A stretch of 64,000 bases of DNA from Welwitschia mirabilis (lineage: Eukaryota > Gnetophyta > Gnetopsida > Welwitschiales), in the NCBI GenBank assembly GCA_051453625.1, contig JBOZIK010000001.1, positions 250,271,289 through 250,335,288 on the forward strand, given 5' to 3'. Positions within the stretch are counted from its first letter, which is position 1, and every line of letters begins with the position of its first letter. Position numbers and translations under genes: made by a program. This document shows, piece after piece, positions 24,032 through 35,779 of the stretch. Below the pieces are notes generated by a model. It was not told the DNA's origin, searched no databases, and saw only the letters and a program-made list of their open reading frames with translations.

Positions 24032-24339
24032 TATAGTTGCTCCTAGATCTTTAAATTTGGGTGATTTTTATAATACTATATTTGTGAGGGATTGAGTAAG
24101 AAATAACTTTCTAGAAATAACTCATTCTTGTTTTCNNNNNNNNNNTAAGACTTTCCATAATTTTGAGTACCTTAAGTTTTCTTACAAAACTTTCCAAAAG
24201 AGTAAGTTTATGCTCATATTTTTCATCTATACTTTTAAATGATCATTAAAAGTTGAATTGTTGTTAAGCCTATCAACCCAAGGAGGATTTCATTGATAAG
24301 GATTTTTTTTTCCTTTTTTATCAAGAGAAGGGAAGTTGT

Positions 24340-24900
24340 AATCATCTAATATCTCAATGTCCTCTTCCTCTTCTTCTTTATCATTCATAAAGTTATTTTG
24401 GGAGGTGAATGGTTTACATGGAGGAGGGTTTGTTTCTTATCCACTTCTTGTCACAAGCTTACAATCTTTTCTTAGTTCATTTGGGTTTGGTAAAGGTAGT
24501 ATAGCTAAAGTTCCTTAAGGTCTTTGATTTGCTAGCAATGTTTGTTAAAGGATGTTTACTATGTTTTCCATGTTGGCATTTTGTTTCTCAAATTTGACAT
24601 TTGTTTCTTCTTATGATCTTCTTATTTAATTAATAAGGTTTGTGATTGAATTATTTAGATGCTGGTTGTTGGATGAACTTCATGGGTAGTTTGCATTTTT
24701 GAAGGGGTTTCTAAAAGGTTGAGAATTATTTTAAAAATGAATGTTCAACCCTAGTTGTAACTGATTTTAATTTCTAAAGTTTTGAGATGGTCGGTTAAAA
24801 GCATAAACTTCTTCATGTATTCTTTCTTTTTATGTTGGAAAAAGAGGACAATTTTTAGTGATATGATAATTATCCTCACATAAATCAGAGGTTTTTATAA
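24340..24900 (-). pseudogene. Gag C-terminal part with CCHC knuckle
   Basis: Between the gag core (25453-25169) and protease (24031-23516). At 24892-24845 the frame reads SDLCEDNYHITKNCP, a Cys-x2-Cys-x4-His-x4-Cys zinc knuckle whose first Cys has become Ser (TGT to TCT). Downstream comes an acidic tail (about 24400-24340) with NDKEEEEEDIEILDDYNFP. This is the nucleic-acid-binding end of Gag. Confidence 0.6.
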
Positions 24901-25168
24901 CATTTCTTTTAGTTGTGGATTTGATATCTAAGATTATTTCTACATACTTCTCCAAGGTTGTTGTAAAATCTTTCATGAAATTTATAGTATTGGATTCTAC
25001 CTTTTTTTGTTGTTTAACCTCTTTTAAAACTTTGATGAGTTAGTCTATAATTGGATTTTCTTAAGGAGTTGATCAAGTTTAATTTACTTTCACAAGCTCT
25101 TTTAATTTTTTCTAAGCATCATTTAGAGTAAGATTCATGAGGTTTCCTCCATAAGAAAAATCTACAAA

Positions 25169-25453
25169 TTATTTTGTATGTGGAGTTATCCCACTATAAA
25201 AATAGTTTATTAGTTCTATTACTAAAAAAGCATCTACTAGATTAGAATGGTAGGCTACAAAGAAAATCTCATATGTGGAGGAATAATCTTTATTTTGTTT
25301 TTTCTGAAAGTTTGTTACCTCTTTTTTTCTTTTTCTCATGGTTTTTTCACTTACGGTTAACTTTACAAAGGTTTCTTGAACTTGATCCCATGTTTTTGGT
25401 CTTCTACAGGGGATAGTTTTTAGTCCAAATTTTGCTTTACCCTTTAATGTCAT
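25169..25453 (-). pseudogene. Gypsy gag core
   Basis: Stop-free frame of 94 codons starting MTLKGKAKFGLKTIP. It shows the order typical of plant retrotransposon gag: KTWDQVQETFVKL, then SEKTMRKRKKEVTNFQKKQNKD, YSSTYEIFF and INYFYSGITPHTK (family: Fy-x-GL). The N-terminal part of the protein is lost in the gap at 25493. The CCHC knuckle and protease follow on the same strand, giving gag-protease order. Confidence 0.75.
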
Positions 25454-25492
25454 GGAAAATATTATTATATATGTTCTATTAGTGATCTTTTT

Positions 25493-25592
25493 NNNNNNNN
25501 NNNNNNNNNNNNNNNNNNNNNNNNNNNNNNNNNNNNNNNNNNNNNNNNNNNNNNNNNNNNNNNNNNNNNNNNNNNNNNNNNNNNNNNNNNNN
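25493..25592. other. Scaffold gap (100 N)
   Basis: Separates the gag N-terminus of one Gypsy derivative from a protease fragment of another family on the right. Unlike most gaps here, it shows no close repeat of the left flank on the right. Confidence 0.95.
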
Positions 25593-25730
25593 ATTATCTA
25601 CAAATTACAATTGGATTTTAGTACATTTAACATCATTTAAGCTAAGTTTTTGTAAACATAATGGGGTAAAATGTTGGCACTTACTCCTAAATCTAATAAG
25701 GCTTGCTTAATATTTTATATTCAATTATAA
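25593..25730 (-). pseudogene. Athila-like protease fragment
   Basis: Decayed frame with QALLDLGVSANILPHYVYKNLA, the active-site start of an Athila-like Gypsy protease (family D-L-G-A-S-x-N-x-L-P-x-x-V-Y). The catalytic Asp-Leu-Gly is intact at about 25693-25679. The rest of the domain is lost in the gap. Its gag tail lies just upstream on the same strand (26640-26200). Confidence 0.6.
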
Positions 25731-26199
25731 TTCCTATTATGGGATAAATTGAATCTTTATACTTAGGCAAAAACTGATTTTGGATGATTGCACTAGTTTG
25801 TTGAACTAAGAAGGATTTTCTCATTACATTCATAAATCTTTTCACAGTGCACATTTCTTTAAGAGATTTTCTATAGGAGGGTATCTTTTAATCACTTCTA
25901 AGAAAGGCATGTTAATCTTGACTTATTTAAAAGTTTTTAATAATTTAATTGTTGTTTCTTAATGTTGTTCTTCATAAGGCATTAGGAAAACAATAAAGGC
26001 TATTTATTTGTGGGAAAATATTCTTCTAAGTCTATTACATTTTCTTTATTCAAAGCTTGGGGGAAAGGTAAAGGTTCTTAGTAAGGATTTGTGCCTTTTT
26101 ATTTTTATTTCCCCTCATCTTTATATTTACTCTAAGTTAAAATTTGGTTAATTTCTATGCCACTTCAAAGGTGAATTACTTTGATTTGTTTTAAGTGGC

Positions 26200-26640
26200 T
26201 TGATCCTTTTTCTATAAAGCTAAACCCATTAGGATTTGGTTGAGAACTTGTTTGGAGTTTTTTTGGATTTCTATGATTTGATAGAGAGAATCTATATTTC
26301 GGTGTATTAGACTGATTATAGGATTTGGGAGATGGATTAGGTGTTTTACTTGAGGTTGATTAATGAAAAGGAATATTATTTAAGGATTGCTTCATGGTTA
26401 TAATTTATTGGGACTTAGTTATCCATGAACTTATTTACTAATTTCTCGAAAGGTATAGGTAAGGATGGTTTTTAAAAGTTGAATTAGAATGGATGGGATG
26501 AATATGAAGAAAAAGGGTTTCTTAATTGATTAACTTGATTTTCTTGCTTCCAAGGAAAAATAGGGTGATTTCTCCACAGGGGTTGTATGTGTTCGAGTAT
26601 GGATTATTTTTTGTGTTTTTCCACTAATTGCAATAGAAAT
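26200..26640 (-). pseudogene. Athila-like gag tail, second copy
   Basis: Contains W-R-N-H-P followed by PWKQENQVNQLRNP, the counterpart of the NPGWRNHPN-type tail common in Athila-like gag. Then comes a Ser/Asn/Pro-rich stretch (YRFSLSNHRNPKKLQ, SSQPNPNGF near 26290-26220). A frameshift precedes the W-R-N-H motif. It belongs with the protease fragment at 25593-25730. Confidence 0.5.
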
Positions 26641-27013
26641 GATCATAAGAAAATGTGACAAAAGAGCTTTAATATTTTTATTGATTTGATTTACTCTTAT
26701 TTATTTATTTTTCTTTTTATATTTATGATACATGAAAGGGGATCATTGGATCATTAGCCTAATTGAGAAATAATTTCATCCCCGTGAATGCTTCACAATA
26801 AATAAAAATAATGAAAGAAGAAAATTAATCATTTTTCTTATTTTCAAATTGGGAATCCTTAAATGTGTATAAGCATTAACATAGAAATCAAAAATTCAAA
26901 GGACTGGCTAATGATAAAGCAAAAACCTATATAATATCAACAAATTTTTAAAAATACAAAGGATTTCCTTATTCACGAATTAAAGAGAAGAGAATTTGCC
27001 AGATCATTAAGCC

Positions 27014-27358
27014 TCATGAACTCACAAGATGATGGACTAGGCAAATGAAATGTGGGTGATGAAAGGTTATATGAAGGTGATTTAGATGAGTGAAAATCAC
27101 TAAAATGTGAATAGGATGAATGATTATAGGTAGGGTTTTATATGAAAGAATCATAGTTTGATTCAAATATTCTAAGGCTAGAGTGGGTAGTTTTAGCTCA
27201 AGTGTATTTGATAAAATCAAGTTATACTTACAAGAAGAACGTCCCAACAGGGATGAAGAGGAAAATTTTAAAGGTTTAGAATTTTCGAACTCAAAAGAAT
27301 AGGATGAATGATCAAGTGAAAAATTAAGCCTAGAAATGTTTTCATGATAAGACTCCAC
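27014..27358 (-). pseudogene. Athila-like linker between protease and RT
   Basis: Stop-free frame of 114 codons. In the middle, LELKLPTLALEYLNQT and LSYKTLPIII align with the L-E-L-K-P-L-P...L-P-V-I-I segment that precedes RT in Athila-like polyproteins. RT itself does not follow: by 26640 the sequence is already the gag tail of another copy, so pol was deleted or the two remnants were joined by recombination. Confidence 0.5.
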
Positions 27359-27707
27359 TCATAAATTAAAAAATGTAGAAAATGTATGGGAAGAATACTC
27401 ATTAGAGTTTAAATGTTCTAGGTCATGAGAGGACCATCCTAATATATTATTTTGTTTAATCAATAATCCTTATAAAACATTTTTTTCTAGATGAAGATAT
27501 GGATGAATTAAACATCAAAGAATAAGAAGGGTCATCATCAAAAATATATTTTGAATCCTTAAGAGGTAAGTCCATATTAAGAGAAGTATCATTTCAATAT
27601 TGACATGTGAATCATAGTTGAAAAAAGGATTAGATCAAAAGGGAAATCATTTTCTCATGTGAATAAGAATCAAGATCATTAGCAAGATTTTTAATAAATT
27701 CTACTCC

Positions 27708-28110
27708 TTACAAATCATTAGGTTGCTTTATGGTATTAGAGATATTTAACTCAATATTTATATTATTGAATAAAATATTCATAAAATAATTTCTACAATT
27801 GATAATAGTACTATAAGTATAAAGAAAAGATCTTCCTAACATGATTAAAATAATAGGACTTCTAGTCCTTTCAATCTCCAAAACTACAAATTTCACAGGA
27901 AAGTAGAAATGCTCTACTTGAATAATTACATCCTCTATTATTCCCAAGGATTATTTTAAAAATTTATCAACTAATTGTAATTAGATTTTGGTACTTTTAA
28001 GATTATTTAGATCAGGTTTCTTATACACACTATACGATGAAACACAAATACTATCTCCAAAATCTAACAAGGTTTATTGAAATTTAGTATTCTCAATTGT
28101 GATGGATATG
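27708..28110 (-). pseudogene. Athila-like aspartic protease
   Basis: The decayed N-terminal part reads CPTISITI and TLLDFGDS (catalytic Asp kept, around 28064-28050), then YSVYKKPDLNNLKSTKI. The stop-free part 27947-27708 gives GIIEDVIIQVEHFYFPVKF, VVLEIERTRSP, an I-x-L-G-R-S-F-L strand and INCRNYFMNILF, which match the flap, body and C-terminal strands of Athila-like proteases. One stop lies between the halves. Confidence 0.7.
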
Positions 28111-28599
28111 GTAGGGCATATTGAATCTTTATGTTTTTGAAGGATTTAATTTTTAATGATGGTACTATTTTGTTAATCAAGGAAGGCTTCACTTTTCACA
28201 TTCATCCTTCTTTTGATAGTACATAGATATTTTAATATTTTTGCATAGGAAGGTACTTGTTTAATATCTTATAAAAGAGGAATATTAATCTTCACTTCCT
28301 TAAAAATTTCTCGTACTTATTATTGCTTCTTAGCCAATTTACTATTTCTAAGTCATTGAAGAAAGGATAGATATTCTTTATAAGTTAAAACAAATTCTTC
28401 TACTTCATGTTTCTTTCCTACCTCTTTCTCACTTCTAGACTTACTTTATTTCACTTCTTCTTCTTAAGGTTATTTTTATTCTATTTCTTTGTTGATTTAT
28501 TTTTCACTTCCTAAATGTATAACCTTGATTTCTTAATTTATGTATATTTTATCAACTTATAACTACTAGGGTTAGGCTTATGTATAATAGGAAGGTTAC

Positions 28600-29620
28600 C
28601 CTTTTTACATTGGTTGAGTTATATAAGGATAGGTGTGGTGGTTTAGCTTAGTTGTTACATACCTTGCTCTAATTTTTACAATGTGGAAGAGTTTTATTGG
28701 TTGAATTGTTGTTTTGAGGTCTTAATGTGATGTTAACCTTTGATAAACTTATGAAGTGTAGTCTCTAAGTAGTTGAAAGTTGAGGAAGAATTTAAACTCT
28801 TACGTTAACTAATTAAGGATTAACTAAGATTATCATATTGTCATGAGGAGTTTGAATGATTCCTCCATCTAGGATTATAGGTGTTAGAGTAGGGATTGTT
28901 TGATCTTTGATTTTCCCATTATTATCATACAAAATTAACTTACACTTTCACTATACCTTTTTTGATCTTTGATTTTGTCATTATTATCATACAACATTAA
29001 CTTACTCTTCCACTATACCTTGAAACATGAGGATGGAGGGTCAATTAGAAGTTTCATGAGTATCCACAAGATAAATGTTGTAATGAAGAGGTGGAATAAT
29101 AGGTTTAGGATTGGTATTAAAAGTATCAATCTTTCTAAAAAGTCCTTTTAACTTTTAGTTGACTTTATTATTTTCAATAATTTTAAAGATAATATTAGAT
29201 CTAACAGATTATTGTGATCTTGTTAGCTCTTTAGATTTCTTTCGTTTCTTACAAAGTTTGGTTATAGTCTCAAGAAAATTCCAAGATTAATAAATTTCTA
29301 GGTCTAGAAAGATTTGTCTCTACATCATCTTTACAGGTTGACTATGGTTGGATGAAAGTCCTTTTTAAAATAAATTTATAACTCTTCCTTGCTTGTAGGC
29401 ATTTAAGAAGTAGATCTTTGAATTCTTCTAGGGTGTAGAAGAAGGTTTCAGTATTCTTTTATTTAAAGTTCATGATTTTGTATCTAATGACATTGGTCTT
29501 ATGACTATGAAAGAGTTTTTTAATGGAATATTAATTAAGTTTAGCCTGTGTAGTGATAAAAATAGGTTTTAATGTGTGAAACTAAGATTTTACTTCTCTT
29601 TAAGGAAAAAAGGGAATAAA
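28600..29620 (-). pseudogene. Athila-like gag
   Basis: The gag core at 29500-29250 reads MNFKQKNTETFFYTLEEFKDLLLKC, then after a frameshift an N-L-F-x-KGLSSNHSQP segment, equivalent to the Fy-x-GL motif. The tail at 28890-28600 has NTYNPRWRNHSN. Several TAG/TAA stops interrupt it. Order gag, then protease (28110-27708), then linker (27358-27014) on the minus strand shows one element remnant. No LTR was identified on its right. Confidence 0.55.
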
Positions 29621-30540
29621 GTCAATTTAAATAAATTAGATGCATTATTTCATTAAAAGATTATAAAGAGAATACACTTAAATTCATAAGAATCCTTAGT
29701 CTTTAAAATAAAAAATTATGAAAGAACTTAAATAATTACTAGTTTAAGTTAATTCTCTCAGCATTAGGATGGTGGACAATATAAGAGCATGTACCTAGAA
29801 ATTATGATTAAGGATATTCTTTCAATTTTCATTTAGGTTGGTAAATGTTAAAGTTACTTCTAGAGTTATTTGGCTTTCTTAGGGCCCCTCTTGTGATCAA
29901 TTTTTAGGATTTCTCTCCATTTTAGAATTAATAGGAATTTGGTACAATCTACTATGAAGTGTTTATTCCCCATTCATAAAACATAAGAAATTATTAAGTA
30001 AAAATTACATTTTTGGATTCACATAATATGTAAAAAGATTTAAGATGACATAAATGCAAGATTTACCAAACATAAAGTTCTATTAATGAAAGAAGTTGAT
30101 AGCACTAGCAAAGAAAGATAACAACATCAGTAAGTTATCATAAAATGGATTTGATCAAAGATGAAAATGTGTCTTATTTACATGCAAAAAATTGATATTC
30201 TAGGCAAATATATTTGATCAATTTGGCATAGGGAAAAACATTACATTCATTGTTTTATCACAAATTAATGTCTTCTATCCTTTTGATTATATTCTATGAA
30301 AATATGAATTTTTCCTTAACATAAGTAGATTTATTAATATCTTCTAGAGAATATTGCAAAAATTTAAGAAATTATAGTAAAAAAACACTAGCACCATTGC
30401 CTAAAACCACTAGTACCACTAGTATTATGAGGCAAAATGAACTAGAAATCATGTTCTTGCATCCTTTTAAGAAGTTCATTTAATTACACCTATGGGCTAA
30501 GTTAGAAGTTGATCTAGAATAAATCTACAAACTCGACAAC
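29621..30540. other. Unassigned stretch between Gypsy and Copia remnants
   Basis: Non-coding AT-rich sequence. It may contain the 5' LTR of the Athila-like remnant and the left end of the Copia element, but no TG/CA ends or primer binding site were found. Confidence 0.3.
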
Positions 30541-30804
30541 ATTTGAAAGAAGTGACATGTCACAGTGACATGTGGTAGAAATGAGAATGATTATGTGGAA
30601 GACACATAACATGATATTAGTTGAAAATTGCATCATTAGTCAAAGGACATGCCATCATCTTTATTATATTAGAAGACAAAAAATCTTCTTTCAAGGCTAC
30701 ATACCAAATATTTTAACTTCCTCTTTAAAGAACCACTCAAATATAACTCCTCTTATATAATCATCTATCAGCCACATCATGATAAAGCTCTTTAAGACTT
30801 CCCT

Positions 30805-30816
30805 CATTTATAAAGG
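30805..30816 (+). promoter_or_regulatory. TATA-like motif upstream of the Copia copy
   Basis: CATTTATAAAGG lies about 150 bp before the CT microsatellite that opens the segment shared by both Copia copies. It could be the promoter of the 5' LTR, but no matching motif was found in the 3' region (44535), so it may be chance. Confidence 0.25.
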
Positions 30817-30958
30817 GCCTTAAGTCCCTATTGCAATAGATGTTTTGGTTAACAAAACATGGGGGAAGGATTTGAAGTGCTAAGATGCCATGACATTCTA
30901 ATAACCTTCCTTGAGGATGGATTATGCCAAGGATAGTTAAGGAGTCCTTCATATTTAC

Positions 30959-31005
30959 CTCTCTCTCTTCCTCTCTCTCTCTCTCTCTCTCTCCCCCTCC
31001 CTCTA
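30959..31005. repeat. CT microsatellite
   Basis: CT dinucleotide run interrupted by CTTC and CCCCTCCCTC. The second contig of the Copia pair starts in the corresponding, much longer TC run at 37719, so the assembly break falls in a simple repeat. Confidence 0.85.
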
Positions 31006-33900
31006 TTAATTTAATGTATATTTGTAGTTTTAATACAAGAAATAGCTCTTCATTTTTTCATTGCTAATACACATTCATTTTGTATTAGCAATCTTCAGAT
31101 GAAGCTAGTTCTTAAGTAGTTATTTATTCTTTCATCACTAGTGTACATTAAATTGGTATTAGCAATCTTTAGATGAAACTACTTTATTATCAAGTTCTTT
31201 AATTATTAAGTAAGTTGATTGAGGTTACTTCTGTGATTTTGTAGTCATTATTGTTTGATGGATCTTGTGCATAATCATTCATACTTTTCACACTTATAAA
31301 AGGATATGAAGGATTAGAAGAACTGAATAACTTACAAACACTAATGTGATGGATAAGATTATGCCTTCAAATACAATCTTAAGGATTTGATAATTCTAAT
31401 TTTCATTTTAAAAATAAAGGAACCATTGGAGTAAAGGTGAATAATTGGATGAATTAGCTAAACTCTTGGATTACCTCTATTTCCTTATAATTCCAATCGA
31501 AGATCATTTCAAAATTCTAAGCTTTTGGTTTTTCATTGTGTTTTGATTTCCCTTGCAAATTATAATAGATTCCTATCTAGTTTAAATCTGGTTCATTGTA
31601 CTCACATGTACATAACTCCAAGGATGACTAATAATTTAGGATAATAGGTTATTATAGATAACTAACAAGGTTAAACAAAAATTTTAAAAGAGTTAATACT
31701 AAATTAAAAACTATAATTTAATGTAATGCAATAAATAAAAATGCAAAAATGAACAATGCAAGTACTAAAGCACTTCCCTGAGATTTTTACTAACAATATT
31801 CATTTTCAAATCAATCTTAAAGTATCTACTATAGAAGTCACTTAAGAAAGAGAAGAGAAGAGATGAAAGAAGAGATGGAAGAGAGAGAAGATAGATAAAA
31901 GAAAGAATTTTTTTGTTGTTTTTTCTTAATTTCTTTTCTTCAAACCTGCAAACGATTAGTTACTACAAAAAAATTTGATATACTATATAATCTTTAAAAG
32001 GAAAGAAAAATTAAAATGAAATAAAATAATATCAAAAATAATAAAGAAAGAAAAATAAAAAAAAAGAAATAAAATCCATTGCTAAATATAATTAATACCA
32101 ATTCACTAGTGATTATAAAAAAAGAAAAGAAAAGAAAAGAAAAGAAAAAAGCACTAGAAAGGGATTACTATTAAAGAAAAATAAAAAGAATAAAAGGGAA
32201 ATTTAAAAAAGATCTAAAAATGGACAAAAATTTAAATTTTATGCATGCTTTACTATAACTACCATGCCACTATCCACAGAAATAGTGCCGAAAAGCTATT
32301 TGTGGTAAAATTTGGTTATGCTTGTATATGTCATCAATGTATTATAAATAGGATGATTTCCACAAGGATACAAATCTTTCATGGCTAAACCCAACTTTTA
32401 CCAATAATAGTAAGACTTCTATTTATGGTATAGTTCTAGTGCTATTTTTCTTAAGGGATAGATGTCATGAACTATTAATAAAGCAAGCACAATAATAATG
32501 ATGTAATAGAGTGAAATGTATAAGAGAATTAGGAATGGAACATAGCATTCAAAATAGCATAATAACTTCATGAAAAAGAATAAGTAAATTATATATCTTT
32601 CACTCTAACTCAAGAATAGTAGCATAATCTCATTTTCTATAAACATGAGGCTCATGTGGTTCTAGCTCATGTATAGGGGCATAATATCATCTATCATAGA
32701 TATGAGGATAATGTGTCCAAGTAAGCTAGCCTTCATAGTAAGAATAAAAAAAGCATGGAAAGTAGAGGTCTTCTAAGACCCATCAAATAAAAATTCAATT
32801 TGTGCAAGCTAGAATAAAAAGGAGAATTACCCAAAGATCTTAAAGTAGTAACATGCCTTAGTCAGTTGTAAGCATAACAAGTATGAGATCCATCAAAACT
32901 TGATATCAAAGTAATGGACCAAGAATGTGTAATGATTTATTATCATAAAAGTAAAAGCATATAATCCAAAAAAGTACTCATGTTAAATCAAAAAGCATCA
33001 TGCTAGCTTGATAGTTAAGTCATTCCTATGGGAGTCTTAGAAAATCCACAGGACTAAAGCATCAATAATCTCTTGTAGAACATGATAAATTATCTTCTCC
33101 TTTAAATGAAGTAAAATAGGTTATTTATAGATATGAATTAATATTTTTAATTATATTTTCTAAGGTTGAATGGAATCATTCTTTAGAATTCCCAATGTGT
33201 ATAGTGTGATCCTTTAGTTATGGCGCTAATTTCAAAAAATATTCTTCATTTATTTTTTGACTTTAAACATGACCAGAATGGATTTTTTATATTAATAAAT
33301 ATTAGAAACACAAGTATGAGTCCATTCTACTTATAATAACTTGCACCAATGCTTATAGAACTAGCAGCAGTACCAATAATGCTCATTACACCTCTACTTT
33401 TTGTGACAATGCTCCAGGTGCTGCAGATATCTTGAAAAATGATAATGTTAAGGTAGATTATTCATAAAACTAGATTTCCATGTCCTTAAGAATAACAAAT
33501 ATAGAAAATCATTGTGATTATCAATTAAGCATGCTAATAAGACCTAAATTCCTTGATGTAAATGTCAAATTCTACATGTTATCATGCATACATTATGTCA
33601 ACTAGATTGCATGTTGTTTGAAAGTTCCATCTTTGTGTTGATACATTATGTTTTTTAATGGTAGTAAGAAACTATCATAAATAAACTTAAATACCCTTAA
33701 TAATGATGCTATATCTACTAAAGTACAATTTAGCTTTTCTAGTACCTCGTGTTATGAAGATGTATTTAAAGTATCACATCTTTATAACAAATCGCATGCT
33801 AACAAAAGATATTGAGTAAACACCTATCTAATGTTTAAAATCATGAAAAGGGTAAAACTTATTAGGAATAGTAAGTAGCTTCACCTCATTAATATTTTTA
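31006..33900 (+). mobile_element. Long leader of Copia copy 1
   Basis: About 2.9 kb without recognisable coding sequence between the CT run and the gag CCHC knuckle, far longer than a usual Copia leader. It shares all its landmarks with copy 2 (37885-40800), including CATGAGGCTCATGTGGTTCTAGCTCA and TATTATAAATAGGATGATTTCC. A nested non-coding element older than the duplication is possible. An AAAAG microsatellite lies at 32117-32151. Confidence 0.35.
31061..31091. other. Perfect 10-bp inverted repeat
   Basis: TTGCTAATAC and GTATTAGCAA flank an 11-base loop. The right arm with ATCTTCAGATGAA is repeated about 74 bp further on (31156 onward). Copy 2 has a damaged left arm, so the hairpin is not conserved. 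Confidence 0.5.
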
Positions 33901-33929
33901 TTCTCATCCTAAGAAGAAACAACATCAAA

Positions 33930-34010
33930 TAATGCTACTCTAAAGAAAAGTACATATCAGTGTTAGTAATGCAAAAGACAAGGTCATATCATGAATTATT
34001 ATCATATATT
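33930..34010 (+). pseudogene. Copia gag zinc knuckle, copy 1
   Basis: The frame at 33961-34002 reads C-x-x-C-K-R-Q-G-H-I-M-N-Y followed by Tyr, a Cys-x2-Cys-x4-His-x4-Cys knuckle. The two x positions are stops and the last Cys is Tyr (TGT to TAT). Copy 2 keeps the first three ligands at 40841. This is the nucleic-acid-binding end of Copia Gag; the gag core upstream is too decayed to outline. Confidence 0.6.
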
Positions 34011-34479
34011 TTGAAATAAAATAAAATCTAATTCTAAGTTAAATGTAGTTACTAATAATTCTAGTTATATATATAATGCTAAATGCTATAAATCTAATTC
34101 CATGTTTTAAATTCATGATTTTGTATATATGAGTGGAAACATACCTTATGACTTCATACAAATATTTGTCAAGTTTATTTAGTAGACAAAACTCTAATTT
34201 CTATCAAATATCATGGTATACTTATTTTCTAGTTACCTTTTCTCTCATAAGGAATACTCTCTCATGTTTTATATGTATCCTCTTTGAGGTCAAATCTTAT
34301 CTCTCTTTCCACATTAATTAGATAATATTATTTATCTCCATAATATTGAATTTCATTAATATTTTGATGATTTTCATAATCTTGTCATGAAGGACTACAT
34401 GAATGGAAAAATGATGCATTTTTAAGGAAGTATTAGTATGCATGAAATTGGATGTAATATCTCACAAGAAGCAACTTCT

Positions 34480-35330
34480 TCATTGTTTTTGTGTCTTGCT
34501 TACTTGAGTTATACTAGTCTTCATTCATTTACTATAATGATGATAATGGACATTATTTTTTATACTTCATCTCACATGAGTTTTCATAATGTGAAGCATG
34601 TACAATAGTTAAAGTAGTAAAATAATATCTTTCTCCTAGCAAGTGGTATGTTTATCAAAAAATTTGTTTATTCATGGTGATTTATGTGATTTAATACTAT
34701 TTCCTATACTATAATGCTATTGCCATTTTTAATATGACTTGGTGTATCTTATGGGATTAAATTCTTTTACTTTAACTATTTATAAGATTTTTAATAAAAA
34801 AGTCAAAAAGAAAATTAGTAATAAGGTTAATCGTTTCCATTCTGATAATGGTAAGAAATACATATCATCTAAATTTAAAAACTTTCTTATTCTAGAAGGC
34901 ATTTGTTGTTTGAATACATATGTAGAAATAGCTTAATAGAATAGCATTATTAAATAGTTTAATTCGATTGCCATGGATATGGCATGTTCAATGATGTACT
35001 TTAATGGATGGAAATCTTACCTGTGAAGTGAAGTTATTAGTGTCATAGTATATCTTAATAATCATATTGGTTGTTTTTTTAAAAAGTATAATCTCTCTAT
35101 TAAAACATTAGAATGAATACAAGCCTACTGTAAACTAGCTTTATGTTTTTTTATGCAAGTTTTATATCCATATTCCTATGGAATATTGTGAAAAGATTGA
35201 TGCAAATGATCATGTTAATAATTTTACAAAATATCTAATTGGCCAACAAGAATATCATGTGCACATTTCTAAGAATCACAAGATCATTTTTTCTCATGAT
35301 ATGATTTTTTCCCCTTAAAACTCATAGAAT
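34480..35330 (+). pseudogene. Copia integrase, copy 1
   Basis: The frame gives F-I-H-G-D-L-C (first catalytic Asp, about 34671), YLMGLNSFTLTIYKIF, HSDNGKKYISSKFKNF (second Asp of the DDE triad, about 34842) and LEGICCLNTYVEIA. Then, where the family has Pro-Gln-Gln-Asn-Gly-x-x-Glu, this copy has Ala-stop-stop-Asn-Ser-Ile-Ile-Lys (34931-34954), so the catalytic Glu is Lys. The downstream part ends with a Gly-x-x-YHVHISKNHKIIFSHDMIF segment (35240-35310). It is clearly inactive. Confidence 0.75.
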
Positions 35331-35779
35331 GTATCTCAGTTTAATATCTACCAGTTATATCCTTCCTCTATTCTTGTGAAAATTTTGGCTTTTTAATGTT
35401 CTACAATTGAGGGGGGGATGTGTCCACTAGTTAGAACTTTTGAGTTCCTTCTAGCTAAAATGTTTTATTCATAATACAACCAAAAGGGATTGAGATTGTT
35501 TTTATGCCTATCACAAACATAATTCCACTAGTAACTCATTAGATTATCCTAGAATTAATGTTGATCTTTTCCATAGGCAAAACCAAAATCGCTAGTTAGA
35601 ATCTACTCTAGATCATGTTCATAATGATAAAAGGGAATAACTTGAAATAAAGAAAGGATTTCATGCATTTCTTAATGATTATGATTAGATTCATTTCACA
35701 TTTAACAGTAAATCAATCTCTTTCAAAGACATCATTCTACATGATCATTCTGTAGAATTCATAAAAGTAGAATATAATA

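Noticed and set aside
10976-25490. Hidden RT in the minus-strand Gypsy derivatives
   Set aside because: I looked for Y-x-D-D and flanking motifs on the minus strand in 10976-13600 and 19300-23500 and found none; the only RT motif nearby is the plus-strand Copia fragment at 22529-22951.
31061-31091. Hairpin as a terminator or small RNA gene
   Set aside because: The stem is broken in the second copy, and simple inverted repeats of 10 bp are expected by chance in 64 kb of AT-rich DNA.
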